Counted from the stretch's first letter, positions 1-8,560 are shown. The stretch is 64,000 nt of DNA from Pseudomonadota bacterium (GCA_023393635.1 JAEWKT010000039.1:1-64000), one strand, 5' to 3'. Notes: a model not told the origin generated them from the letters alone. Program-made: numbers and translations.

Positions 1-1
1 A

Positions 2-286
2 CGCATGGCAGGTATGGTGGTGCGCGCCAATATTCGTAAAGGACGCGGCCCTGCACGTATTCAACAGGATTTAAAAAAACATCATATCGAAGCAGAACTG
101 GCTGAGGCTGATCTTGAAGAAGTAAACTGGCTACAACAGGCCATTGAATTGCGTATGGGTAAGTTTGGTGAACAGCTTCCTACTGAGCAAAAAGAAAAAG
201 CCCGTCAGGTTCGTTTTTTGCAGTATCGTGGTTTTGCCCTGGATGTTTGCTTAAAGGCAATTCATCAAAATACTGTGGATGAATAA
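2..286 (+). CDS. recX: Regulatory protein RecX, C-terminal part (5' end outside window)
   Basis: The reading frame is open from the window edge and ends with TAA at 286. The visible 90-odd residues are helical and charged. They contain the RecX-type pattern of repeated three-helix units: a GPARIQQDL helix, a later KARQVRFLQYRGF stretch, and a final FALDVCLKAI helix. RecX binds RecA filaments and limits their growth, acting in the cytoplasm in recombination and the SOS response. The start codon, and any recA upstream, lie outside the window. ATG codons inside the visible part are unlikely starts, because RecX proteins are normally around 150-180 residues long. The family assignment is fairly secure; the symbol rests on motif recognition alone. 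Confidence 0.75.
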   Translation, partial: RMAGMVVRANIRKGRGPARIQQDLKKHHIEAELAEADLEEVNWLQQAIELRMGKFGEQLPTEQKEKARQVRFLQYRGFALDVCLKAIHQNTVDE

Positions 287-351
287 TGCGCTATAGTTTA
301 ATCAAGCTACCTGCAAATGCGTCACCATCTACAGGCACATGGGAAATATTG

Positions 352-705
352 CTACATTTTTTTGGCAGATGACCCTGCACCCACAATGCTAACAGCAGCC
401 TTACCATTTTTATTTGGACTTTGCTTATACAACACTGTCGAGCTGGCACCAGTAATTTTAATGCGGCTTACACTATCAGCCTCTACCTTTACCCCTGCCC
501 CATTAATTTCTATTTGATTGCAGTGTCCAGTAGCCTTAATAATATTACTTGCCCCATTAATGGTTAAGTTATCATGATTACAACTTACGGTCTGCGTGAT
601 TGACGCCCCCTCAATTAGGGTATCTTTTGCATTGGCGGGCATCATGATAGTCAATGTACCGCAGAGTACTAAAGCGGTTTGAATAAAAAGAGCTTTTACA
701 TTCAT
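352..705 (-). CDS. DUF3060-domain exported protein
   Basis: This 117-residue protein begins with a signal peptide: basic start, hydrophobic core to about residue 25, and a PANAK cleavage region. The mature part is a short beta-rich repeat of the DUF3060 type. It shows recurring patterns such as LTINGASN, IEINGAG and IKITGASS, in which hydrophobic residues alternate with NGA/GAS turns, suggesting a small beta-helix. Two Cys residues, in SCNHDN and GHCNQ, could form a disulphide in the periplasm. The function of DUF3060 proteins is unknown. The gene converges on the upstream recX and is followed on its other side by the SRP RNA gene. The domain call comes from the repeat pattern and is moderately sure. 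Confidence 0.7.
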   Translation of the reverse strand: MNVKALFIQTALVLCGTLTIMMPANAKDTLIEGASITQTVSCNHDNLTINGASNIIKATGHCNQIEINGAGVKVEADSVSRIKITGASSTVLYKQSPNKNGKAAVSIVGAGSSAKKM

Positions 706-870
706 ATTATTTACCTGATTATGTTTATTGATAAAGCACGCCTAGCATAGCGAGCAGTGGTAAAAATGCAGGATCAGTTTAGTAAAAAAATGTATTAAAT
801 AAATTATATGAGAGATAAAAATAAGCGTATTGGAAATAATAGATTTTTTTAATTATTTATCAAAATTGGG

Positions 871-982
<112 letters not shown>

Positions 983-993
983 TTGCATGGGCA

Positions 994-1021
994 AGTATAG
1001 TGATTCTCACATTGAATGCAA
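994..1021 (-). promoter_or_regulatory. Promoter of ffs
   Basis: On the minus strand TTGCAT (1016-1021) and TATACT (994-999) are separated by 16 bp. They lie about 10 bp upstream of the inferred 5' end of the SRP RNA, so this is a good sigma-70 type promoter for a stable RNA gene. Confidence 0.65.
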
Positions 1022-1065
1022 GGGTTAGCTTGTGCAAAATATGCCCATATCGTTCAATTCATCAT

Positions 1066-1106
1066 AAAATAAAAGCCATGCTAATAACTAACGTGGCTTT
1101 TATTGC
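1066..1106 (-). terminator. Rho-independent terminator behind the Q/N-rich gene
   Basis: An inverted repeat of 11-13 bp (arms 1068-1080 and 1092-1104, AATAAAAGCCA/TGGCTTTTATT) sits just beyond the stop codon of the Q/N-rich gene. In the minus direction it runs into a T-rich stretch. It also separates that gene from the ffs promoter. Confidence 0.55.
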
Positions 1107-1151
1107 TGATAGGCTGGGCCTGAAATCCGCTGCCCAGACTGATTGCCTATG

Positions 1152-1514
1152 TTAGCCATCAGACTGACGGCTTGGATTAGTCTGGGTGGTGCTTTGTGGT
1201 TGGTTAGGTTGCGTTTGATTAGACTGGTGGGTTTGATTTAAAGGCTGGTTTTGGCCTTGCTGATTCATTTGCCCAGATTGATCGCGCTGATTTTGGTTAG
1301 CATTTTGATTTTGCTGGTTCATCTGATCGGACTGCTGATTTTGCTGGTTGCCTTGCTGGCCCATTTTATCAGACTGGTTGCCTTGTTGATTCTGTTGGTT
1401 GCTCTGCTGATTTTGCTGATTACTGTGTTGATTGTTTTGCTGATTACCTTGCTGGTTTTCCATCTGGTCACGATTTTGCTGATTGCTGCCTGGAGTATTT
1501 GACTGGTTATTCAT
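1152..1514 (-). CDS. Low-complexity Gln/Asn-rich protein of unknown function
   Basis: The protein has about 120 residues and is built almost wholly of Q, N, S, G, T and D. Units such as QNQQGNQ, QSNQQNQQ and QMNQQ recur from residue 10 to 110. No signal peptide, membrane segment or Cys is visible, so it is probably cytoplasmic and disordered. The ATG at 1514 was chosen over one ten codons upstream because AAGGAAGG lies 7 bases before it. A clear terminator follows. The reverse strand of the same DNA is also open and encodes a Leu-rich shadow, an artefact of CAA/CAG repeats. Similar Q/N-rich proteins in Acinetobacter relatives are described only as hypothetical, to my knowledge. The good RBS and terminator argue that the gene is expressed. 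Confidence 0.6.
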   Translation of the reverse strand: MNNQSNTPGSNQQNRDQMENQQGNQQNNQHSNQQNQQSNQQNQQGNQSDKMGQQGNQQNQQSDQMNQQNQNANQNQRDQSGQMNQQGQNQPLNQTHQSNQTQPNQPQSTTQTNPSRQSDG

Positions 1515-1739
1515 CTCACACCTTCCTTTAAAATCAGTTATCACCGTATAGTCGGTCTATTTAAACTAGCTTAAAATTTTCGGCTACACTGTCTCAATGA
1601 ATATATGTTTTATTGAAAAGAAAGAGCCTTGGGTGACTTCATGTAAGCCAAGTAATTTTTTTTAAAATGTGTAACGTGGTATTTGTAAATAAAAACTCGT
1701 ATATTTAGCCTAACTATAGAGATACAAAGCACGCATCAT

Positions 1740-2273
1740 ATGTCTGCTCAAAATGCAACGCACGCTCCAGCACCGATTAAATCTCAACATTTTGCCAGTG
1801 TGATTGCATCGCCATTAGGCGAGTTATGGATTCGCCATAACCAGCAAACCATTTTTCAGCTTCAATATATTTCAGATACCGCATGTGACTTATCTTTAAA
1901 CCTCATCAGCTTACCTAAGCCATGGCAGACCCTATTCCAGCGTTATTTTGCAGGTGAGTTGAATATAATCAATCAACTCCCTCGATGTCTGGATCAAGGT
2001 ACGCTCTTTCAACAGCAGGTATGGCTGGCACTAGCAGATATTCCAGCTGGTAAAACACTGAGCTATTTACAGCTTGCTCATCAGATTAATCGACCTAAGG
2101 CGGTGCGTGCCGTAGGGCAAGCTTTAAAACGCAATCCATTGGCTATTATTTTGCCTTGTCACCGCATTATTCAACAGTCGGGGCAGCTTGGCGGCTATGC
2201 TGGTCAAAGCCAGATAGGTACGGAGCGCAAGCAATTTTTATTAAAACATGAAGGAATCATTTTAAATTATTAA
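1740..2273 (+). CDS. ogt: Methylated-DNA--protein-cysteine methyltransferase
   Basis: This enzyme transfers the methyl group of O6-methylguanine or O4-methylthymine in DNA to its own cysteine, a one-use cytoplasmic repair reaction. The C-terminal domain has the signature PCHRI with the acceptor Cys at about residue 140. It is followed by GQLGGYAGG-like residues (SGQLGGYAGQS) and preceded by the winged-helix part VRAVGQALKRNP, with its Arg finger region. The N-terminal half is the usual weakly conserved ribonuclease-H-like fold. At 177 residues it has normal Ogt length and lacks an Ada-type zinc domain. The start at 1740 has no strong RBS. It stands alone between a low-complexity gene and an MBL hydrolase on the same strand. 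Confidence 0.92.
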   Translation: MSAQNATHAPAPIKSQHFASVIASPLGELWIRHNQQTIFQLQYISDTACDLSLNLISLPKPWQTLFQRYFAGELNIINQLPRCLDQGTLFQQQVWLALADIPAGKTLSYLQLAHQINRPKAVRAVGQALKRNPLAIILPCHRIIQQSGQLGGYAGQSQIGTERKQFLLKHEGIILNY

Positions 2274-2363
2274 ACATCTTATAAATTTTAACTCTTGTAT
2301 GCTATTAATTGATTGGCTCATGGATTGAGAGCTATTTAAACCGCTTTTTAATTTGAGACTTGT

Positions 2364-3434
2364 ATGGCCCTTATTCATTCGTCCAGACTAGCAAATAAGC
2401 TACCCAACACGCTATTTACCCGCTCTAGTGTTGAGCATGCTTTATTAAAGCCTAACTTTAGTTATCTACTAACTGATCATAGTAATGCTGACGGTTTTTT
2501 TAATATTAACCCGGCCAGCCGCTCGGATGACACCCATCGTAGCACGGCCATGTATGAATGGCTGTTATTTAGAAAACCTGCGCGCTGGCCATTAGTAGAG
2601 CCGTTTTTTAATCCTACCGACAAGCCACAGACAAGGCCAGATGCTTCACTAGATGACTGGAAAGTATGGTTTGTTGGCCATGCCACGGTATTAATTCAAA
2701 TTGGCCGCTATAACTTTTTAACTGATCCTGTCTGGGCAGAGCGTGCCAGTCCTTTACGCAATTTTGGCCCCAAGCGCGTTCGGGCAGCAGGGATTGCCTT
2801 AACTGATTTACCGCGTATTGATGCGGTATTATTAAGCCATAATCATTATGATCATTTAGACCTGGCAAGCCTTGAGTGGCTGCATCAACGTGACCATATG
2901 CCGATTTATACGGGCTTAGCCAATCGCTGCTACTTTCCAGAATATATGCAAGTCATTGAAATGGACTGGTGGCAAAAAATACCATTTGCAGTTGATGAAC
3001 ACATTGAAATTGCTTACACCCCTGCCCAACACTTTTCAGGACGTGGCTTAAAAGACCGCAATAAAGCATTATGGGGTGGATTGTCTGTTTTAACACCGAA
3101 TGGACATTGTTTTTTTGCGGGTGATACAGGCTACTCGCCTCACTTTAAACAAATACAGCAACAATTTGGTGCCCCACGCTTGGCCTTGTTACCCATTGGT
3201 GCCTATGAGCCAAGAAAAATTATGCGCAGTGTGCATATGAATCCTGCTGATGCAGTGCAAGCCCATCTGGATTTACAGGCAAAACAAAGCCTATCCATTC
3301 ACTATCGTACCTTTCAGTTAACTGACGAAGCCATGAACCAGCCATTAATTGAACTCGCCACTGCATTAACCCATGCCCAGGTCACAGATGGGTCTTTTTT
3401 CAATTTATTAGAAGGTTATGGACACACCGTATAG
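2364..3434 (+). CDS. MBL-fold metallohydrolase, NAPE-PLD/RomA-like
   Basis: This 356-residue protein has a metallo-beta-lactamase fold. The zinc motif HNHYDHLD lies at about residues 159-166, and a second ligand pattern FFAGDTGYS lies near residue 252. A later His (SIHYRTF, about residue 312) completes the two-metal site. The arrangement, with WFVGHATVLIQIG before the motif, is typical of the family that includes N-acylphosphatidylethanolamine phospholipase D and bacterial RomA proteins. Its substrate in bacteria is uncertain but may be a phospholipid or another phosphodiester. No signal peptide is visible. The family is well supported; the substrate is not known. Confidence 0.85.
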   Translation: MALIHSSRLANKLPNTLFTRSSVEHALLKPNFSYLLTDHSNADGFFNINPASRSDDTHRSTAMYEWLLFRKPARWPLVEPFFNPTDKPQTRPDASLDDWKVWFVGHATVLIQIGRYNFLTDPVWAERASPLRNFGPKRVRAAGIALTDLPRIDAVLLSHNHYDHLDLASLEWLHQRDHMPIYTGLANRCYFPEYMQVIEMDWWQKIPFAVDEHIEIAYTPAQHFSGRGLKDRNKALWGGLSVLTPNGHCFFAGDTGYSPHFKQIQQQFGAPRLALLPIGAYEPRKIMRSVHMNPADAVQAHLDLQAKQSLSIHYRTFQLTDEAMNQPLIELATALTHAQVTDGSFFNLLEGYGHTV

Positions 3435-3556
3435 CTTTGGCAGTAATAAGTAAGCAGAATCAACAAAAAACCCTTTAACATGGCACTCCATACGTTAACT
3501 TATTTGTTCGGTTAGTGTATTTTTGCAGCAGCCGTTTTTATTCACGAGATTTTTTT

Positions 3557-4450
3557 ATGGCACGTTTTATTAGTTATCATCAATTATCCCGCGCATTGTT
3601 ATTGAGTGCCTGCTTTATGCTAGGCTTAACTCAGGCGAGTGCTGCTGTACCGATTGTGCAAGGGTCGCTCAGTGGTAATACGGTGGCCAATAACGCATCA
3701 AATGCCACTATGCCTAATGATGGCAGCCAGACAGCCGATACCCAGGGCTCAACGTTATGGAAGCTGTATCAGCAAGTGCAGCAATTACAGCAAGAAATTC
3801 GTGAATTGCGTGGCCAGCTCGAAGCCCAGCAAAATGGCCTGGATCGCACCCAAAGCGAGCTTAAAAACCGCTACACCGATTTAGACCAGCGTATAGAAGC
3901 ATTAAAAGAGCAAACTGATGACAGCGCTTTAGAAGAAACAACAGATGACTCTACTGATACCACACCCGATAGCTCAGATGATCAGCCTATTAGCTCCCCT
4001 ACCCAGACTGATCCAACACCCAGTAAAGGTAATCAATTTGTAAACCAACCGGCTGACGGTGCCGATAAACAGGCTTATATTGGCGCTTATGATGCGTATA
4101 AAGCAGGAGGTGCAGCCAAAGCGATTCAGCCTATGCAGCAATTTATTGTTAATTTTCCAGACAGCGTGTATATCCCCAATGCCTATTACTGGTTAGGGGA
4201 GTTTTATTTAGCCAGTAATCCTGCTGACTTTAACAAAGCTAAAAAAAGCTTTAATGAGGTTGTGACTAAATATCCAAAAAGCGCCAAAGCATCAACAGCG
4301 TTATACCGCATGGCAACCATTAGCCAGGAAATTGACAAACGCCCACAAGAAGCATTGAGCATGATGAAAAAATTAAGCCAGGATTATCCCAACTCTACCG
4401 AAGCCCAATATGCTAAAAGCTTTATTTCCACCTACTCAAAAAAATCCTAA
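3557..4450 (+). CDS. cpoB: Cell division coordinator CpoB (YbgF, Tol-Pal associated)
   Basis: CpoB is a periplasmic protein that links PBP1B activity with the Tol-Pal system during constriction. Residues 1-30 form a signal peptide ending at QASAA. An N-terminal coiled coil rich in Gln and Leu (LYQQVQQLQQEIRELRGQL, about residues 75-120) is the trimerisation helix. A Thr/Ser/Asp-rich linker follows, then a C-terminal TPR region of tetratricopeptides (AYKAGGAAKAIQPMQQF, YIPNAYYWLGEFY and later). The ATG at 3557 was preferred because an upstream ATG at 3515 would put 14 unsuitable residues before the signal peptide. Unlike the common tolQRAB-pal-cpoB arrangement, no tol or pal gene is adjacent. 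A strong terminator follows. Confidence 0.85.
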   Translation: MARFISYHQLSRALLLSACFMLGLTQASAAVPIVQGSLSGNTVANNASNATMPNDGSQTADTQGSTLWKLYQQVQQLQQEIRELRGQLEAQQNGLDRTQSELKNRYTDLDQRIEALKEQTDDSALEETTDDSTDTTPDSSDDQPISSPTQTDPTPSKGNQFVNQPADGADKQAYIGAYDAYKAGGAAKAIQPMQQFIVNFPDSVYIPNAYYWLGEFYLASNPADFNKAKKSFNEVVTKYPKSAKASTALYRMATISQEIDKRPQEALSMMKKLSQDYPNSTEAQYAKSFISTYSKKS

Positions 4451-4456
4451 ATACAG

Positions 4457-4490
4457 AAAAGCGGCTTTTTAATATAGAACCGCTTTTATA
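4457..4490 (+). terminator. Rho-independent terminator after cpoB
   Basis: The arms AAAAGCGG (4457-4464) and CCGCTTTT (4480-4487) flank a T-rich loop just after the cpoB stop codon. Confidence 0.6.
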
Positions 4491-4696
4491 ATTAATAGGT
4501 GTTGATAAAAGTACCGCTAAAAATAAATTATTTTGTGAATAAATTAGGTTTATGGCCATGTTGGTGTTCAAGATCCGTCTGATTTATAGAAATATGCTGC
4601 TAAAACTTACTTGATTTTACAATAAAAAGTGGCAAATTTAAGATTGGCTTAATAAAGTAAAACCATATCAATAGTTTTAATTTGAATGGAAAAAAC

Positions 4697-5056
4697 ATGT
4701 CACTACATACAATCGATAAGCCTAATCTTTATTTTTCAGCACAACTATTAATCAATAATGTATTGGCAAAAATTGGTGAAAACGCCGGCAACAATGAGCA
4801 ATTGCAATATCACCTGTTTGAGTTAAAGCAAATTTTTAAAGATAGTATTGCTTCTACTACTACTCATTTAGAGGCGATTACTGAGTTGACTAAAACCTAT
4901 TATGTTTGCGCAAATAACCAGGACGCTCCTCAGCCTTTACAACTGATTAATTCTGCACAAATTGATGCAGCGAACAATACTGTCACCCTACATTTAAACC
5001 CACAAGCAGCGGCTCTGGTAAAAAGTAAAAACTATCATATTAAAGCAGTGGATTAG
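4697..5056 (+). CDS. Hypothetical protein, about 119 residues
   Basis: I do not recognise this protein. It is predicted to be soluble and mixed alpha/beta, without a signal peptide or membrane segment. Two helical stretches (YFSAQLLINNVLAKIGENAG and a later FELKQIFKDSIAS) come first. A C-terminal strand-rich portion, with VTLHLNPQAAALVKS, ends the chain. The ATG at 4697 was chosen over 4682 because a GGAAAA sequence lies 8 bases upstream. The gene ends in a good bidirectional terminator shared with the converging ilvC side, and its codon use resembles its neighbours, so it is probably real. Confidence 0.55.
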   Translation: MSLHTIDKPNLYFSAQLLINNVLAKIGENAGNNEQLQYHLFELKQIFKDSIASTTTHLEAITELTKTYYVCANNQDAPQPLQLINSAQIDAANNTVTLHLNPQAAALVKSKNYHIKAVD

Positions 5057-5083
5057 AACACTGGCTTGAAACTTAGCCCATAA

Positions 5084-5121
5084 AAAAAAGCCCTTAGCAT
5101 TTCTAGTAAGGGCTTTTTCTT
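5084..5121 (+). terminator. Rho-independent terminator between the hypothetical gene and the ilvC region
   Basis: AAGCCCTTA (5088-5096) pairs with TAAGGGCTT (5107-5115). T-rich DNA follows on the plus strand, and an A-run on the other side gives a U-run in the opposite direction, so it may work both ways. Confidence 0.7.
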
Positions 5122-5170
5122 TATCAAAGTACAACTAAACTTAAAAGCTAAAAACTAGCTCTTAGTTCTT

Positions 5171-5212
5171 TTATTTGTCAATGATCTTATTGACTTGGAT
5201 CCAAGGCATGAG
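5171..5212 (-). pseudogene. Remnant of a second ilvC 3' end
   Basis: On the minus strand this stretch encodes Leu-Met-Pro-Trp-Ile-Gln-Val-Asn-Lys-Ile-Ile-Asp-Lys followed by TAA. The intact IlvC ends Met-Met-Pro-Trp-Ile-Gln-Ala-Asn-Lys-Ile-Ile-Asp-Lys-Glu-Lys-Asn. The two copies lie about 95 bp apart and differ at many third positions. The remnant is therefore a diverged allele, not a recent tandem duplication. A likely origin is replacement of ilvC by a related allele through recombination, leaving the old tail in place. No coding sequence upstream of the Leu codon matches IlvC. Confidence 0.7.
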
Positions 5213-5214
5213 CC

Positions 5215-5237
5215 AAAGTAAAGCACTGCTTTACTTT
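5215..5237. repeat. Near-perfect hairpin between the ilvC stop and the ilvC-like remnant
   Basis: AAAGTAAAGCA, one C, then TGCTTTACTTT forms an 11-bp inverted repeat. It lies about 30 bp beyond the ilvC stop codon and may stabilise or end the ilv transcript, although it lacks a U-run. Confidence 0.5.
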
Positions 5238-5265
5238 GAGCGAAAGCACGTAACCCAACAGAAAA

Positions 5266-6282
5266 TTAATTCTTTTCTTTATCGATAATTTTGTTCGCTT
5301 GAATCCAAGGCATCATTGCACGCAGCTTATTACCAGTAACTTCAATGCCATGACTGGCGTTTAAACGACGACGCGCAGTCATTGACGGATAGTTTAAGCT
5401 ACCTTCAGAAATAAACATCTTGGCATATTCGCCAGACTGAATGCGTTTTAAAGCATTACGCATCGCTTCACGAGATTGTTCGTTGATCACTTCTGGGCCA
5501 GTCACATACTCGCCATATTCCGCATTATTGGAAATAGAGTAGTTCATGTCGGCAATACCGCCTTCGAACATCAAGTCAACAATGAGTTTTAGCTCATGTA
5601 AACATTCAAAGTAAGCCATTTCTGGCGCGTAACCTGCTTCAACCAGCGTTTCAAAGCCCATTTTAACCAGCTCAACCGCGCCGCCACACAATACTGCTTG
5701 TTCACCAAACAAATCGGTTTCGGTTTCTTCGCGGAACGTGGTTTCAATAATACCAGTACGGCCGCCACCCACGCCAGACGCGTAAGACAAAGCAACGTTA
5801 CGCGCATTACCAGAAGCATCCTGATAAATAGCAATTAAGTCAGGCACACCTGAACCGCGTTGGTATTCAGAACGTACCGTATGACCTGGTGCTTTAGGTG
5901 CAACCATAATCACGTCTAAGTCGCTACGTGGAACAACCTGGTTATAATGAATGGCAAAACCATGTGCAAATGCCAAGGTCGCACCTTGCTTGATGTTTGG
6001 CTCAATTTCATTTTTATACAGTTGAGACTGAAATTCATCTGGTGTCAAAATCATCACAACATCAGCAGATTTTACTGCATCAGCAACTTCTGCCACAGCT
6101 AAGCCAGAGTTTTCAGCTTTTTTCCAGGAAGGTGAGCTTTTACGCAAACCAACTGTTACATCTACGCCAGAATCTTTTAGGTTTAAGGCGTGCGCATGAC
6201 CTTGTGAGCCATAACCAATAATTGAAACTTTTTTACCCTGAATGATAGACAGATCGGCGTCTTTATCATAAAAAACTTGCAT
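5266..6282 (-). CDS. ilvC: Ketol-acid reductoisomerase (NADP+)
   Basis: IlvC converts acetolactate or acetohydroxybutyrate into the dihydroxy acid in Ile/Val synthesis, using NADPH and Mg2+. At 338 residues it is a short class I enzyme. The Rossmann motif GYGSQGHAHALNL is near residue 24, and the NADP-selecting residues LRKSSPSW are near 46. The metal-binding acidic residues lie in the knotted C-terminal domain, in TDLFGEQAVLCGG and in ECLHELKLIVDLM. It is the last gene of ilvI-ilvH-ilvC, 53 bp after ilvH. Its 3' end is followed by a duplicate of its own last codons. Confidence 0.97.
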   Translation of the reverse strand: MQVFYDKDADLSIIQGKKVSIIGYGSQGHAHALNLKDSGVDVTVGLRKSSPSWKKAENSGLAVAEVADAVKSADVVMILTPDEFQSQLYKNEIEPNIKQGATLAFAHGFAIHYNQVVPRSDLDVIMVAPKAPGHTVRSEYQRGSGVPDLIAIYQDASGNARNVALSYASGVGGGRTGIIETTFREETETDLFGEQAVLCGGAVELVKMGFETLVEAGYAPEMAYFECLHELKLIVDLMFEGGIADMNYSISNNAEYGEYVTGPEVINEQSREAMRNALKRIQSGEYAKMFISEGSLNYPSMTARRRLNASHGIEVTGNKLRAMMPWIQANKIIDKEKN

Positions 6283-6335
6283 GTGAAATCTCCAAATAAA
6301 ACTTTAAAAACAAATTAAAAAAACAGGGTTAAAAA

Positions 6336-6830
6336 TTAAACAGTTAAAACTTTTTCACCACGGGCAATACCTGACACACCAGAGCGTACTACTTCTAAAA
6401 TAGTATTTTCGGACAATGCTTCAATAAACCCATCGAGTTTATCAGTGGTGCCCGCTATTTGAATGGTGTACGTGGCAGGCGTTACATCCACCACCTGCGC
6501 ACGGAAAATATCAGCAGTTCGCTTAATTTCTGCACGTGCCGCACCGAGTGCTTTTAATTTAATCAGCATCAGCTCACGCTCAATGTGCGGGCCTTCTGAT
6601 AAATCAACCACTTTTACCACTTCAATTAATTTATTGAGCTGCTTGGTGATTTGCTCAATTTTGTGCTCATTACCATAAGTGGTTAGCGTCAGACGTGATA
6701 GCGTTCCGTCTTCAGTGGGTGCCACGTTTAGGGTTTCGATGTTGTAGCCACGTTGACTAAATAAGCCTACTAAGCGTGACAAAGCCCCTGCTTCGTTTTC
6801 AACCAATACGGAAATAATGTGGCGGTTCAT
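6336..6830 (-). CDS. ilvH: Acetolactate synthase small (regulatory) subunit
   Basis: This regulatory subunit of acetohydroxyacid synthase activates the IlvI catalytic subunit and confers valine feedback inhibition. An N-terminal ACT domain starts at once (HIISVLVENEAGALSRLVGLF, with the Gly/Leu turn that binds Val), and a second C-terminal domain runs from about residue 80. The start at 6830 (164 residues) was chosen because AGGAGAG lies just upstream. It also gives the ATGA overlap with the ilvI stop codon, the usual sign of translational coupling. A longer reading would add eight residues out of register with the family. Confidence 0.95.
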   Translation of the reverse strand: MNRHIISVLVENEAGALSRLVGLFSQRGYNIETLNVAPTEDGTLSRLTLTTYGNEHKIEQITKQLNKLIEVVKVVDLSEGPHIERELMLIKLKALGAARAEIKRTADIFRAQVVDVTPATYTIQIAGTTDKLDGFIEALSENTILEVVRSGVSGIARGEKVLTV

Positions 6831-8560
6831 GTCCGCTCTCCTTTTGCTAACCACATATCACGCATAGTCTGACCAGCAATTTGCATTGGATAAACATGCT
6901 CTTTAGGATCAACCATCACGTTAATAAATACAGACTTGTCGTTGATCGCCATTGCCTCAGCCAACTTACTCTCTAAGTCATCGGCATGATCAATTTGAAT
7001 CCCCACATGACCATAAGACTCCATCAGCTTGGTGAAATCAGGCAGTGATTCCATGTAAGAGCTAGAATGGCGACCTTCGTAGTTCATGTCCTGCCACTGC
7101 TTAACCATGCCTAAAGAGCGGTTATTTAAGCATAAAATTTTGACAGAAATGCCATATTGCGTGCAGGTTGATAATTCCTGAATACACATCTGAATCGATG
7201 CTTCACCAGTAATACAAACAACCTGCTTTTCAGGAAAGGCTAACTTACATGCCATTGCATATGGCAAGCCAACACCCATGGTGCCAAGACCACCCGAATT
7301 AATCCATTGGCGCGGCTCATCGTACTTATAGTACAGCGCGCCAAACATTTGATGCTGGCCTACGTCGGAAGTAATAATTGCTTTACCGTCAGTGACTTTA
7401 TAAAGCGCTTCAACTACTTGCTGAGGCTTCATTTCGCCATTTAATGCGGCTTCATAACGCAGCCCATGACGCTTACGCCATTCATTAATTTGCGTCCACC
7501 ATTGTGCCATGGCTTCACTATTTGGCTTTTCAATGCCCATTTGCTTAAGCTGTACCAGCATTTCTGCCAACACAGGCTCAACCGCACCCACAATAGGAAT
7601 ATGTGCAGTAATGGTCTTGGAAATAGTGGCTGGATCAATGTCAATATGAATGACTTTGGCATCTGGGCAGAATTTGGTGGGATTGTTGGTCACACGGTCA
7701 TCAAAACGCGCGCCCACACACAAAATTAAGTCAGCATGGTGCATGGCCATATTGGCTTCATAAGTACCGTGCATGCCAAGCATACCAATAAACTGCTCAT
7801 CTGAACCTGGGAAACCGCCCAAACCCATTAAAGTATTGGTCACAGGAAAGCCCAGACGATGTGCAAGTTCGGTTAATAAGCCTGCTGCATTGCCTTGAAT
7901 AACACCACCGCCAGTATAAATCACTGGGCGTTTGGCCAGTACCAGCTCATCAATGGCTTTGCGAATTTGGCCAGAATGTCCACGGCCTGGCGGCTGATAG
8001 GAGCGAAGTTTTACTTTCTCAGGATACTCATAAGCAAATTTTTCAGCAGGATTGGTTGCATCCTTAGGAATATCAACCACCACGGGGCCAGGTCGACCAC
8101 TAGAGGCAATATAAAATGCTTTTTTGATAATGGCTGGGATTTCGCTGGCATGACGTACCTGAAAGCTGTGCTTCACGATAGGACGTGACACACCAATCAT
8201 ATCCGTTTCCTGAAAGGCATCTTCACCAATCAAATGCGTTGCCACCTGACCAGAAATGACAACCATTGGAATAGAATCCATGTAGGCAGTCGCAATTGGC
8301 GTTACGGTATTGGTTGCGCCTGGGCCACTGGTGACCAACACCACGCCTGTTTTGCCTGTAGAGCGCGAATAAGCATCCGCCATGTGCCCTGCGGCTTGTT
8401 CGTGGCGCACAAGAATATGCTGCACTTTATCCTGCTTAAATAGCGCATCATAAATATGCAGTACTGCCCCGCCTGGATAACCAAAAACGTAATCAACACC
8501 CTCATCCGCAATTGCGCGAATGAGCATTTCTCCACCAGATAAAAGTTCCAAATGACCCAC
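6827..8560 (-). CDS. ilvI: Acetolactate synthase large (catalytic) subunit
   Basis: This thiamine-diphosphate and FAD enzyme condenses two pyruvates, or pyruvate with 2-oxobutyrate, as the first common step of branched-chain amino acid synthesis. The 577 residues show the N-terminal ThDP domain with FGYPGGAVL and the catalytic Glu in RHEQAAGHMA. The central domain follows (ARFDDRVTNN). The C-terminal ThDP motif starts at GEASIQM, with the usual GD replaced by GE, and ends with LNNRSLGMVKQWQ. It is first in the operon with ilvH and ilvC. A long upstream region holds paired palindromes and a hairpin, described separately. Confidence 0.96.
   Translation of the reverse strand: MGHLELLSGGEMLIRAIADEGVDYVFGYPGGAVLHIYDALFKQDKVQHILVRHEQAAGHMADAYSRSTGKTGVVLVTSGPGATNTVTPIATAYMDSIPMVVISGQVATHLIGEDAFQETDMIGVSRPIVKHSFQVRHASEIPAIIKKAFYIASSGRPGPVVVDIPKDATNPAEKFAYEYPEKVKLRSYQPPGRGHSGQIRKAIDELVLAKRPVIYTGGGVIQGNAAGLLTELAHRLGFPVTNTLMGLGGFPGSDEQFIGMLGMHGTYEANMAMHHADLILCVGARFDDRVTNNPTKFCPDAKVIHIDIDPATISKTITAHIPIVGAVEPVLAEMLVQLKQMGIEKPNSEAMAQWWTQINEWRKRHGLRYEAALNGEMKPQQVVEALYKVTDGKAIITSDVGQHQMFGALYYKYDEPRQWINSGGLGTMGVGLPYAMACKLAFPEKQVVCITGEASIQMCIQELSTCTQYGISVKILCLNNRSLGMVKQWQDMNYEGRHSSSYMESLPDFTKLMESYGHVGIQIDHADDLESKLAEAMAINDKSVFINVMVDPKEHVYPMQIAGQTMRDMWLAKGERT

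Noticed and set aside
1251..1502. Leu/Ile-rich 83-codon frame on the plus strand
   Set aside because: It is the reverse complement of the CAA/CAG/AAC repeats of the Q/N-rich gene.
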